Positions 1 through 7,856 of a stretch of DNA of 18,109 nt are shown in pieces (within the stretch, counting starts at the first letter, position 1; the number at the start of each line of letters is the position of its first letter). Source of the stretch: an uncultured Bacteriovorax sp. Lineage in GTDB: Bacteria > Bdellovibrionota > Bacteriovoracia > Bacteriovoracales > Bacteriovoracaceae. Under the pieces are notes generated by a model. The model worked only from the letters and a program-made list of their open reading frames with translations. It was not told where the DNA came from and ran no database searches. Where the stretch lies: the NCBI GenBank assembly GCA_946482295.1, contig CAMLRB010000051.1, positions 1 to 18,109 on the forward strand, in the 5' to 3' direction. The position numbers were made by a program, and so were the translations under genes.

Positions 1-1275
1 AACTATATCGGCCAGCAAATTGAAGTTAGAGGTGTCGTTTTTAAAACAAGAGTACTTTCTGGTTTTGGATTCGTTCTTCTTTATACTTCTGGAACTATCA
101 TTCAAACGGTTTTCAATGGGGATTTAGGGGCAACTGGAATTAAAGACGGTTGCAGTGTAAAGCTGAAAGGAACAATTAAAGAAGCAACTTTAAAAGATGC
201 TTTCGTATCACCAAAAAACTGCGAAATGGTTATTGAGAGCTTCGAAATCATGAGCACTCCTCATGAACCAATGCCATTTGATATCACTAAGAAAAAACTA
301 GATGTCCTAAACGACACGAAATTTGATTTCCGCTATCTTTCGATGAGACATCCAAAAGAGCGCGCGATTTTCAAAATCCAATCGGCGATCGTTCATGGAA
401 TCCGTGAGTTTCTTATTCAAAACAGCTTTACAGAAATCAGAACTCCTAAAATTGTTAAAGAAGGTGCAGAGGGCGGAGCGAACATTTTCTCTCTTGAATA
501 TTTCGGTCAAACAGCATACCTCACTCAATCACCACAGTTTTACAAAGAATTTTGCGTAGGGATTTTCGACCGAGTTTTTGAAATCGCTCCAGTTTTCAGA
601 GCAGAAAAGCACAATACGAGCCGTCACATCAACGAATATACTTCAATCGACGTTGAATTAAGTAACATTGATTCATTTTACGATGTCATGAACATTGAAA
701 CAGCTATGCTGAAGCATTGTTTTTCATACATCAAAAAAGCTGTCCCTTTTGAACTTGAATTACTCGAAGTAGATGTTCCAGAGATCACAGATATTCCAGC
801 TCTAGATTTTTATGAAGTTAAAAAAATCGTTAACGAGAAATATAAAGTTCCATCAGAGGAACCAGATGATTTAGCTCCAATTGAAGAATTGAAAATCGCT
901 GAATACGTTAAAGAAACGTACAATTCAGATTTCGTCTTCATCACAAATTACCCATTTGAAAAAAGACCATTCTATACAAAAGATGATGTGAACAATCCTA
1001 AAATTACCTCAAGCTTCGATTTGATTTTCAGAGGAATCGAAATCACTTCAGGTGGTCAACGTATTCACGACTACAATGAAATCGTCGATAAACTTTCACG
1101 TAAAGGTCTTGATCCAAAGAGCTTCGAGTTTTTTACAACTGCCCATAAACATGGATTACCACCACACGGTGGATTCGGGATTGGTCTTGAGCGTGTAACT
1201 CAAAGATTGTTGGGACTCGACAACATCAAATCTGCCACGATGTACCCGAGAGATATCCACAGACTGACGCCATAA
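1..1275 (+). CDS. aspS: Aspartyl-tRNA synthetase, archaeal type (5' end outside window)
   Basis: Charges tRNA with aspartate in the cytoplasm. The frame is open from base 1, so the ATG at 226 is internal. 424 codons are visible, and compared with the usual ~430-440 residues of the archaeal-type enzyme only about 10-20 N-terminal residues are missing. Order: OB-fold anticodon-binding domain (residues 1 to about 80), then a class II catalytic core. Visible motifs are QSPQFYKE, motif 2 (FRAEKHNTSRHINEY), SGGQRIHDYNE and motif 3 (GGFGIGLERV), with a C-terminal YPRDIHRLTP. The RLTP ending and the motif 2 form fit AspRS rather than AsnRS, which ends PRTPG-like. In bacteria this type is often non-discriminating and also makes Asp-tRNA(Asn) for the amidotransferase route, but specificity cannot be read here. 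The gene is followed by a hairpin terminator. Confidence 0.93.
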   Translation, partial: NYIGQQIEVRGVVFKTRVLSGFGFVLLYTSGTIIQTVFNGDLGATGIKDGCSVKLKGTIKEATLKDAFVSPKNCEMVIESFEIMSTPHEPMPFDITKKKLDVLNDTKFDFRYLSMRHPKERAIFKIQSAIVHGIREFLIQNSFTEIRTPKIVKEGAEGGANIFSLEYFGQTAYLTQSPQFYKEFCVGIFDRVFEIAPVFRAEKHNTSRHINEYTSIDVELSNIDSFYDVMNIETAMLKHCFSYIKKAVPFELELLEVDVPEITDIPALDFYEVKKIVNEKYKVPSEEPDDLAPIEELKIAEYVKETYNSDFVFITNYPFEKRPFYTKDDVNNPKITSSFDLIFRGIEITSGGQRIHDYNEIVDKLSRKGLDPKSFEFFTTAHKHGLPPHGGFGIGLERVTQRLLGLDNIKSATMYPRDIHRLTP

Positions 1276-1288
1276 TCTAGTTAATATG

Positions 1289-1314
1289 AAAGGGCCTCAC
1301 GGCCCTTTTTTTTT
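1289..1314. terminator. Bidirectional intrinsic terminator between convergent genes
   Basis: The stem AAAGGGCC (1289-1296) pairs with GGCCCTTT (1301-1308) around a TCAC loop, followed by a run of T to 1314. The A residues on the left side supply a short U tract in the other direction. It sits between the stop of aspS (1275) and the stop of the converging histidine kinase gene (1316), so it can end both transcripts. Confidence 0.85.
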
Positions 1315-1315
1315 A

Positions 1316-2965
1316 TTAAAACGGACAAACTTTTCCAGCAAAAACAAGCCATGGGTATTGTTTGAAGTGTTCTTCCCCGTGTCCACTGGCCATATGAATC
1401 TTTTGATAACCTTTTTGGTGAAGCTCTAAAGCAAAGTCGAGACCATTTTTTGATTCCTTTCCCAAATCAAAATCAATATAGATATGAGTTGTTACTTTTG
1501 AGATATAAAGTTCGTGTGTAGCAAACTCATCAATACCAGCAAGCGTCAGAAGATTGATTTGTTTTTCTTTAGCACGTTTATTCCAACCAATGCGCAGTAG
1601 GCGATCATCATCGATATAAACATAGTCGTAAATGACTTCAGCTTTTTTTTCGGTTTCACTTACGGGAAGGATGATAGAAACGGTTGTTCCTTTATTGATT
1701 GTAGATTCAAAGGTCATATATCCGTTGAAGTAAGCTATAATTTTTTTCGCATGGTAGACCCCTAATCCAGACCCAGAATCACTTTCCTTTTTCCCTTCAG
1801 ATAGCCCTTTTTCTCCAAGTCTTTTTAGGAAATCCTCAGACATGCCTCTGCCATTATCTGCAATACTGATTGCAATTTTTTGGTCTTCAATCTTTTTCAA
1901 GCTAATTTGGATATCACCTTTTTCCATGGCCTCGACTGAATTGTTGATAAGGTTGGAAAATATTCGAGAGAATTCTTTTAAATCGATGAGTACAGTTGTT
2001 TCCGAATGCAGTTCATTTACAAAAGATAGAGTTAGGTCAGTCTGATTTTTGAATTCTAATTTTTTAGCTTCAAAGAGTTGCTTGCTTACTTCGGCAATAT
2101 TTTCGTTTTTTAAATGTAACTCAGGGACTTGATTCTTTTTGCCTTTTAGAAGGTTAAGAGCAATGTCATTAATCCGCTGAATAGAGTGGTTAATGAGAAA
2201 ACGTTGTTCGTTGTTAATTTTTTGAACATCATCGACGGCCATCTTTAGAGAGTTAAGAGGAGAGCGGATGTCATGTGAAACCATTTGAGCAAGTTCCAGC
2301 ATTTTTTCCTGAACAGTGAGATCGATTTTTAATTGCTCATTTTCTTCTTTGTTGCGTTTGTAATCGAGAATTTTATCTCTTAAACTATCAAATTCTTTAA
2401 TTCCCACAACGTCGGTTTGCACTTGTTCACCACTTTGAAAACTATCAAGCAGTCCACTAAGCGGTCGAAGGGAAGTGGAAATAATTTTTCCTACATGATT
2501 AAAAAAGAGCATTAACGTTACTAATGAGATGAGCATGATAATTAAAAATGGCTTAAGAATTTCAAAGACAGATTGAATGAGATTCATTCTGAAAACAATT
2601 TTGAGATGAGTTCCACCTGGCATAGTCAATTCGTGGGAACCAATTTCAATGTAGCTGTCGTTTTGCAAATCACTTCGATAGATAAGTTGATTGTTTTTAA
2701 AAACATCAACATCATAGTGGTTCTTGTCTTTGAGTTCGACACTGCTTTCGAAAGTCCTAATGCTTTTAGGGAAGTTTATCCAATCATTGCTCAGTTCAGT
2801 CTCAAGTCCCACTGTAGAAAGATAATCGGTCATCACTTTTTTCTTTAATTGAAAAGCTTGATAAAAACCAAAACCTTCAAAAAGGAAAACACAAAAGAAT
2901 GCGACAACCATCACTTTAACAAAAAAGCTTTGAACCGATTTAAGAATGGCAAAACTTAATTGCAC
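1316..2965 (-). CDS. Membrane hybrid histidine kinase with C-terminal receiver domain
   Basis: 549-residue inner-membrane sensor kinase, counted from a GTG at 2965. That start overlaps the upstream stop as TAGTG and has GAGG about nine bases before it. The open frame runs further up to 3046, but inside the coding region of the neighbouring binding protein. Order: TM1 (about 13-35), a periplasmic sensor segment of about 100 residues, TM2 (about 139-156), a linker and coiled coil, then HisKA with the phospho-His box SHDIRSPLNSL (H231). The ATPase domain has N box NLINNSVEA (338-346), G1 DNGRG (370-374) and G2 GSGLG (398-402). A receiver domain (about 446-549) has acidic residues D452-D454, likely phospho-acceptor D498, S527 and K545. 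No DNA-binding output is fused, so phosphate must pass to another protein. Last gene of the MFS/binding-protein/kinase operon; the ligand is unknown. Confidence 0.9.
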   Translation of the reverse strand: MQLSFAILKSVQSFFVKVMVVAFFCVFLFEGFGFYQAFQLKKKVMTDYLSTVGLETELSNDWINFPKSIRTFESSVELKDKNHYDVDVFKNNQLIYRSDLQNDSYIEIGSHELTMPGGTHLKIVFRMNLIQSVFEILKPFLIIMLISLVTLMLFFNHVGKIISTSLRPLSGLLDSFQSGEQVQTDVVGIKEFDSLRDKILDYKRNKEENEQLKIDLTVQEKMLELAQMVSHDIRSPLNSLKMAVDDVQKINNEQRFLINHSIQRINDIALNLLKGKKNQVPELHLKNENIAEVSKQLFEAKKLEFKNQTDLTLSFVNELHSETTVLIDLKEFSRIFSNLINNSVEAMEKGDIQISLKKIEDQKIAISIADNGRGMSEDFLKRLGEKGLSEGKKESDSGSGLGVYHAKKIIAYFNGYMTFESTINKGTTVSIILPVSETEKKAEVIYDYVYIDDDRLLRIGWNKRAKEKQINLLTLAGIDEFATHELYISKVTTHIYIDFDLGKESKNGLDFALELHQKGYQKIHMASGHGEEHFKQYPWLVFAGKVCPF

Positions 2966-4482
2966 TATTTCACCTCGAGCATTTCGACTGGAATCATATG
3001 TGGGCCAGCAGGAAAAGGGGGAACTGCAACAAGTTTTGAAGACCATAAACTGCTCGAGTCTGTACCAAAAAAGAGCGGTATGGTTGTAAATTCTTTTAAA
3101 ATTTCGATCTGTGCTTCGCGAACGAGATTTGTTTTTTCGGCGGCTGAATCGTTGACAATAATTTTATTAATAAGAGCAGGGAGCGTCTTACTTTCAGTGT
3201 AGAAATAATTATTTTCAACTCCGGCCTTGAAGTAATTGAGAATAGAAATCGCATCCGGATAATCAATGCCCTTTCGTCCAAGGATCAAGTGACCTTTTTT
3301 GGAAAACATACGATCGAGGAGTTCATCCGCAGCGAGAGGTACTAACTTAACTTTCAGTCCATTTTCTGTAAGGACCTGGGCAATATGTTTTGCTGTCTGT
3401 GTAGTAATGTCGATATCTTTATTAAATTCAAGTTCGATGAGTTCCGAAAAGGTTTGAGTGTTCTCGGCCAGCTTCTCAACACTTTCAATATTGGTTTTAT
3501 CTAAACCACCGCCAAAAAATGGAGGAATGAGTCCGTAAGCTTTTTCTAGTCCGGGGTAATCTAGTTTCTCAATGAGATTGAATTTCGTAAGAACAGAATA
3601 AATTTTCTTTCGCAAGGGAAAAGAATAATGTTTGGGGCTCGCAATGAGAAAATTTTCCAAAGCCATTTCGCCCGAAGTTTGAAACCAGCCTTGTTTCATA
3701 AGCTCTGTCTGAACGTTTTCAGCAATATGATCGAAAACAACCCAGTCAGTTTTATGAGCAGCTGAAAGTTTTGAAGGTTCTTCTAGAGTATAAAAGAGTC
3801 GCACACTTTGAGGTGGATTTTTAGAATCAAAAATATCTTTACGCCATTTTTTTAAAATGACTTCTTCTGCGGAAAATGAATTTACTTCATAGGGACCAGA
3901 ATAGATATTAGGCAATTTATCAGTTTTGAAATCAGTGATGGGAAGAATTGCACAGTCTGCAGTCGCCAAGTGTTTGATGAAAACGTTAGTTGGATGATCG
4001 AGAGTTATTTCAAACGTTTTATCGGACTTAATGATAAATCCAAAATCATTTAAATCTTTTGATTTTTTAAATTTCTCAGCCCCTTTTATATAATCAAGAT
4101 CAGCTCCGATAGAGGCACCTGAGGAAAAAATTCGAGCAAGGCTATGTTGGACATGTTTCGAAGTGATTGGTGATTTATCACTGAAAAAAATATTCTCGCG
4201 CAAATGGAAAGTGTAATGAAGCCTGTCTGCGGACACTTCGTATTTATCGACAAAATCGGGTTTCAACTGTCCATCGGCCAGGTAACGAAATAAACTTCTA
4301 TAAATTTGAATATTAATCATCATTGAATAAGCATCTTCCATTCGATGTGGATCGAGGTGTGCGAGTCTCACTGGAATATGAAAATTGAGCATGAGATTTT
4401 CCCCATTATTTTTTTTGGTACATCCTGCAAATTGAAAAATTTGTAGGATCAATAAAATATTAAATATGTACTTTTTTATCAT
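2965..4482 (-). CDS. Oligopeptide-type solute-binding lipoprotein (SBP_bac_5 family)
   Basis: Extracytoplasmic binding protein of the OppA/DppA class, 505 residues from the ATG at 4482. A TTG 30 bases further upstream is possible, but the ATG places a clean lipoprotein signal at the N-terminus: MIKK, a hydrophobic stretch, then lipobox FAGC with Cys21. Family features include the LDPH segment near the mature N-terminus, the 'ADGQLKPDFVDKYEVSADRLHYTFHLR' type region in the first lobe, and SPITSKHVQHSLARI. The start lies inside the end of the MFS gene (23-bp overlap) and the stop overlaps the kinase start, so the three are co-translated. No ABC permease or ATPase is next to it. It may therefore work as a ligand-presenting subunit for the kinase rather than in uptake; that is inference. 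Confidence 0.87.
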   Translation of the reverse strand: MIKKYIFNILLILQIFQFAGCTKKNNGENLMLNFHIPVRLAHLDPHRMEDAYSMMINIQIYRSLFRYLADGQLKPDFVDKYEVSADRLHYTFHLRENIFFSDKSPITSKHVQHSLARIFSSGASIGADLDYIKGAEKFKKSKDLNDFGFIIKSDKTFEITLDHPTNVFIKHLATADCAILPITDFKTDKLPNIYSGPYEVNSFSAEEVILKKWRKDIFDSKNPPQSVRLFYTLEEPSKLSAAHKTDWVVFDHIAENVQTELMKQGWFQTSGEMALENFLIASPKHYSFPLRKKIYSVLTKFNLIEKLDYPGLEKAYGLIPPFFGGGLDKTNIESVEKLAENTQTFSELIELEFNKDIDITTQTAKHIAQVLTENGLKVKLVPLAADELLDRMFSKKGHLILGRKGIDYPDAISILNYFKAGVENNYFYTESKTLPALINKIIVNDSAAEKTNLVREAQIEILKEFTTIPLFFGTDSSSLWSSKLVAVPPFPAGPHMIPVEMLEVK

Positions 4483-5656
4483 GTTTAATTGTAAGAAGAA
4501 TGAATACTGCAAAGGCGATGAAGCCTCTCAATAAACCTTCGTATGTTAATGGTAATGAATTTGCCCATCCACCAACGGCAAATTCACCTAAGGCAAGATA
4601 GAGGGCCATTAGGGAGTTGCGGGCAAAATAAACACTCTCAACATCCTTCAGATCACAATTTTTTTGAATCATCTCTGTGAGGTAATGAAAGAGCAGCCAA
4701 TAACCTAAATCGCAAAGGAAAGTGAGACCAAAAGTCAGAACTCCTCGCCCTGGAAAAAATCCGACCACACAAAATCCCAATCCCATGAGCGGCCAGACCC
4801 AAACAATTTTTTCTTCGAATTTTTTAAAGCGAATGAGATATCCGCCAACCCAAACGGCCAATCCATAAGACATGAGTAGAAGTGGAATCAGTATTGGTTG
4901 ATCGCCAGCAACACGAACTGAAAACATATTAGCGCCGATGAGAATTGTGGCTAAGAAAAAATCCAGCAGAAACACGAGTGGAATTTTTTTGGCAAAAATC
5001 AATGCGCCTTCTTTTAAACCTTGAAGTGTTGGAGCTTCTTCTTCGCTTTTAGCTTCAAATGTTTTTTGCATTTGAAGGATGTATTTAACAACTCCGTATG
5101 AGCAAGCTGCACTTATAAGAAAGGTGAATGCATCAAATAGAATAATGGTTGAAAGAGAGAAGACTGTTAATCCTGAAAGACCGATGAGCGCCGAAAAAAA
5201 GGTTGCTCCATGAGTGACTTTATTTAACCACAAGGCCGGGCGTGTATGTCCTAACCCAGCTTTTTCTTCCAAAAACTTCATAATGGCCGGGCGATTGGCC
5301 CTCTGAGGTAGGGTCAAAATGGCACTAAGGACAGAAAGGGCGGTGAAAGAATAAATATTAAAATCGGGCCGAGAAGCTATGTAAGCAAGGACCAAAGAAA
5401 GGGCAAAAGAAGTGAGTTCCAGTGGAATATAAAATTTTAAATGGGCCATTCTTATAAAAAAACGGCTAAATACAAGAGACAACAAGGTTGGCAGAAATCT
5501 AAAAGTTCCGACAAACAGGCCAATGTCCCAAACATTGAAACCCATTTTCGACATCGCTCCCATTGACGTCACTAAAAAGGTCATCGTGCCAATAGAAGAA
5601 AACAAAATACCTAAATTAAAGTATATGAAAGATTTACTAATTTTTTCATTCGTCAT
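4460..5656 (-). CDS. MFS transporter
   Basis: 398-residue polytopic membrane protein with about 12 hydrophobic segments split by an acidic cytoplasmic loop (about 188-210, EAKSEEEAP), the usual 6+6 major facilitator layout. The N-terminal half has short basic loops after TM2 (FSRFFIRM). Overall size and shape resemble drug/metabolite efflux members, but no substrate motif is recognisable. The start is the ATG at 5656 with only a weak ribosome site. First gene of the operon with the binding lipoprotein (23-bp overlap) and hybrid kinase. It is divergent from the 25-codon ORF and LanM-like gene with only 67 bp between the two starts. It could export whatever that cassette makes, or serve the operon's own ligand; the sequence does not decide. 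Confidence 0.85.
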   Translation of the reverse strand: MTNEKISKSFIYFNLGILFSSIGTMTFLVTSMGAMSKMGFNVWDIGLFVGTFRFLPTLLSLVFSRFFIRMAHLKFYIPLELTSFALSLVLAYIASRPDFNIYSFTALSVLSAILTLPQRANRPAIMKFLEEKAGLGHTRPALWLNKVTHGATFFSALIGLSGLTVFSLSTIILFDAFTFLISAACSYGVVKYILQMQKTFEAKSEEEAPTLQGLKEGALIFAKKIPLVFLLDFFLATILIGANMFSVRVAGDQPILIPLLLMSYGLAVWVGGYLIRFKKFEEKIVWVWPLMGLGFCVVGFFPGRGVLTFGLTFLCDLGYWLLFHYLTEMIQKNCDLKDVESVYFARNSLMALYLALGEFAVGGWANSLPLTYEGLLRGFIAFAVFILLTIKHDKKVHI

Positions 5657-5687
5657 TTGAAATTCGTTGTGTCCCTTAAATTATATG
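5657..5687 (+). promoter_or_regulatory. Candidate sigma70-like promoter for the peptide/LanM-like genes
   Basis: TTGAAA at 5657-5662 and TATATG at 5682-5687 are 19 bp apart and end 36 bp before the peptide start. The -10 matches only 4 of 6 positions and the spacer is long, so this is a weak call. The 67-bp gap must also contain the start signals of the divergent MFS gene. Confidence 0.25.
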
Positions 5688-5723
5688 TTATTTAGTTTAC
5701 CACGAAATCAAATAGGGGGAGTC

Positions 5724-5801
5724 ATGAGTGTAACAATTATCGATCTAGACGTTATTGAAAATGAAGTAGCTGTTGAAGGCGCAGTTAGTAGCCGCAACTA
5801 A
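5724..5801 (+). CDS. 25-residue peptide, candidate precursor for the LanM-like enzyme
   Basis: A short ORF with ATG at 5724 preceded by GGGGGA three bases away, one of the strongest ribosome sites in the window. The product starts MSVTIIDLDVIENEVAV and ends VEGAVSSRN. It is acidic (about six Asp/Glu) until a Gly-Ala pair at 19-20, then VSSRN with Ser22 and Ser23. It has no cysteine and no predicted membrane segment. It ends 11 bases before the LanM-like gene, so the two are surely co-transcribed. An acidic leader, a GA step and a short Ser-bearing tail fit a class II RiPP precursor whose serines become dehydroalanine. The alternative is a translated leader that regulates the downstream gene. 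I recognise no family; the role is inferred from context. Confidence 0.6.
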   Translation: MSVTIIDLDVIENEVAVEGAVSSRN

Positions 5802-5812
5802 GAGAGCTTCTC

Positions 5813-6826
5813 ATGATGGATTCAGGGGATCTGCATAATTTCGGTAAGCAAGTTTCCCTGGACCATAATGAAAATACTTTTTTCAAGCCTCGCTGCATTT
5901 TCTGGGAACATTTCTACTTTGGTAGTGATTCCCCATTGCTTGCGGCCTTTAAGAAATTAGTTTCGTCTAAAGAATTCTCATTCTTTCAAAATCATTTCCA
6001 ACTTCAAATTCATTCAAAAAATCCATCAATCGAAGGTTCATCCGTTAAAGTAGATGCACATTCTTTAAATGATAAAATTGATTTCAAAGATGTTGGAAAA
6101 TTGATTGCGTATTGTTCTGTATTTGGATTGCTAGATCTTCACACCGGAAACCTTGTCTATAACGGAAAGCGCTTTATCCCAATTGATATTGAAGTCGTGA
6201 ATGCTGCTATCAGAGTTCCTAGTGAAACATTATTATTTCCGCTAAATGATGAAGAACGTCCTTATTCGCTTTATTTTTTATTACTCCCTTATCTCAATGA
6301 AGAAAACGCAAAACTTCTTCTTGAAGGTATGATTGAGATGCTTTCATGCCTGGCTGAAAATTCAACAGCACTTTTATCAGAACTTTCAAGCGTTGATTTC
6401 TCAGCTTATCCTGTGCGAGTCATTATTCGCCATACACTTGATTATCGAACGAAAGAAAATGCAGATTTACTCGCAGAAGAAATCATCCAACTTGAAAGAG
6501 GGGATATACCTTATTTCTTTAAGTATATAGATGGAGAAGATCTTTATTTTTACGAAGAGGAAATGAAACCGAAAAAATGCGTTGAGCTCAATGATCGCGC
6601 TTTAAAAAAGTTCACTATGATCGGTCAGCCATTTTGTCACCTTCTTAATGAGAGAATTAACACAGCTCTAAAGCCTAATATGCTCCTGCAGTTTTTAAGA
6701 TACATCCAGAAGGATCTTGGCATTTCAAAGATCGATTCATCGCAATTTTCATATGTGTTCACAGATGGAAAGATAACCCTCGAATTGAATAATCAACAGT
6801 TCCAAACGACTGCTTTAAAAAACTAA
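5813..6826 (+). CDS. Stand-alone LanM-type (DUF4135) dehydratase domain protein, no cyclase
   Basis: 337 residues that read as the catalytic part of a class II lanthipeptide synthetase. Seen in order: GDLHNFG (5-11), KPR (25-27), DLHTGN (108-113), DIE (125-127), VRVIIRHTLDY (201-211) and GDIPYF (230-235). In LanM enzymes the equivalents (GDxH, YKPR, DxHxxN, DxE, the Arg/Thr pair six apart, gDIPyF) bind ATP, phosphorylate Ser/Thr and then eliminate phosphate. The D-to-D spacing of 17 and R202-T208 spacing of 6 match what I recall for CylM. Missing are the N-terminal ~200 residues and the entire zinc LanC-like cyclase half of a ~1000-residue LanM. The start is one of two adjacent ATGs; AGAGAG lies six bases before the first. 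An in-frame stop at 5789-5791 shows the ORF is not 5'-truncated by frameshift close by. It probably acts on the peptide encoded just upstream. Confidence 0.8.
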   Translation: MMDSGDLHNFGKQVSLDHNENTFFKPRCIFWEHFYFGSDSPLLAAFKKLVSSKEFSFFQNHFQLQIHSKNPSIEGSSVKVDAHSLNDKIDFKDVGKLIAYCSVFGLLDLHTGNLVYNGKRFIPIDIEVVNAAIRVPSETLLFPLNDEERPYSLYFLLLPYLNEENAKLLLEGMIEMLSCLAENSTALLSELSSVDFSAYPVRVIIRHTLDYRTKENADLLAEEIIQLERGDIPYFFKYIDGEDLYFYEEEMKPKKCVELNDRALKKFTMIGQPFCHLLNERINTALKPNMLLQFLRYIQKDLGISKIDSSQFSYVFTDGKITLELNNQQFQTTALKN

Positions 6827-6912
6827 AGACAGTCCAAGAAGCACTCGGCGTTGATAAAAACGATGATGCTAGAACTAAATATCCCCGAATTGGATCGTGT
6901 GAGTTGAAGTGA
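6793..6912 (+). pseudogene. Possible C-terminal relic of an unknown gene
   Basis: Overlapping the end of the LanM-like gene in another frame, 39 open codons run to a TGA at 6910-6912. They read like a real C-terminus, with a charged helix FKKLKTVQEALG followed by DDARTKYPRIGSCELK. There is no start codon with a ribosome site, and I do not recognise the family. Either a leftover of a gene displaced when this cassette arrived, or chance. Confidence 0.2.
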
Positions 6913-6936
6913 TTAGTAATTATTTCAAATTCGTAA

Positions 6937-6942
6937 TATAAT
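6937..6942 (+). promoter_or_regulatory. Candidate -10 box upstream of the APH-fold kinase gene
   Basis: A perfect TATAAT in the 154-bp gap, 38 bp before the kinase start. No convincing -35 sits 16-18 bp upstream (TTGAAG at 6904 is 27 bp away). If real, the kinase gene has its own promoter and need not be co-transcribed with the LanM-like gene. Confidence 0.3.
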
Positions 6943-6980
6943 TTTTATCAAAACTATTTAATGTATAAAAAAAAATCAAT

Positions 6981-7856
6981 ATGAGCAAAGCTGACACAAT
7001 ACTTCGTCAACTTAAAATCGATGTCAATTCCTGCACTAGGATTACAGAAGAGTCATTCGCTTCTGAGGTATATTTAATTGATGTCGAATCCGATCAAATG
7101 ATTCTCAAGTTTGCTCACAATGAAACCAAGTATTGGAGAGAACTCAAAACGCTAGAGTTTTTAAAAGACTTCATATTGGTTCCAAGTGTTCTTCGCTCTA
7201 TAGATCCTGGAGCAGGTTTCAATGGTGCACTTCTTATGAATAAGGTGCCGGGGAAACCTTTGAATTTAGCAACACTTGATTTTTCACTTGCAAGAGAATG
7301 CGGAAAATTGCTCGCGATGATGCATTCAATTTCTACAAATGGTCTTGGATATTTTCAAAAGGATGGTTTTGAACAACTTCCATTTGCAAACTGGTGGGAA
7401 TATCGTCGTGACATGGTTTTTGGTGTTTGGACAAAAACAATAGAGAATAAAGTAGATGAGAAAATACTCTATCGTATTCACTCGATTTTTTCTCGTTACT
7501 TCGAAAGTTTTAGCAATAGCTCTGAATGTTTTATTCATTGTGATTATCGCTTTGGAAACATAATGGCCGATAATGGAAAAATTACTGGCCTCATAGATTT
7601 TGAAAGTTCGAGAACAGGTGATGGTGCATACGATTTTATCAAAATTTATGAAGTCATTGGTGATCACCACGAACTTTGGCAAAGTTTTTTAGACGGATAT
7701 TCAGAATTGAGACCGTTACCAGACTTAGAAAAGACAATTCCTTATTACGAATTAGACTTAAATTACGGCTTTCTTCAATGGGCAGTTTTAAGAGGCGATG
7801 AAGAACTTTTTCAAGAACGATTGGCCGTACTAGTTAAACTTATTGAAAAGCATTAG
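6981..7856 (+). CDS. APH-family phosphotransferase (small-molecule or peptide kinase)
   Basis: 291-residue cytosolic kinase of the aminoglycoside phosphotransferase fold. Seen: N-lobe lysine in MILKFA (K43) with E54 as likely partner, hinge region LLMNKVPGKPLN (84-95), catalytic loop HCDYRFGN (H186, D188, N193) and metal-binding LIDFE (D206, E208), followed by TGDGAYD. The substrate cannot be read; the family includes antibiotic, choline, homoserine and fructosamine kinases. The start is the ATG at 6981, whose ribosome site is poor. It lies 154 bp after the LanM-like gene. Class V lanthipeptide and thioamitide pathways use APH-fold kinases to phosphorylate Ser/Thr of precursor peptides, so a shared pathway is conceivable, but independent resistance or metabolite kinases are as likely. 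Confidence 0.85.
   Translation: MSKADTILRQLKIDVNSCTRITEESFASEVYLIDVESDQMILKFAHNETKYWRELKTLEFLKDFILVPSVLRSIDPGAGFNGALLMNKVPGKPLNLATLDFSLARECGKLLAMMHSISTNGLGYFQKDGFEQLPFANWWEYRRDMVFGVWTKTIENKVDEKILYRIHSIFSRYFESFSNSSECFIHCDYRFGNIMADNGKITGLIDFESSRTGDGAYDFIKIYEVIGDHHELWQSFLDGYSELRPLPDLEKTIPYYELDLNYGFLQWAVLRGDEELFQERLAVLVKLIEKH

Noticed and set aside
2966..3046. Extended N-terminus of the histidine kinase
   Set aside because: It would read through the end of the binding-protein gene in another frame; the TAGTG start with GAGG upstream and the hydrophobic N-terminus fit much better.
7326..7682. 118-codon frame on the minus strand
   Set aside because: It lies fully inside the APH kinase gene, whose catalytic motifs are intact; it has no ribosome site and a composition typical of antisense frames.
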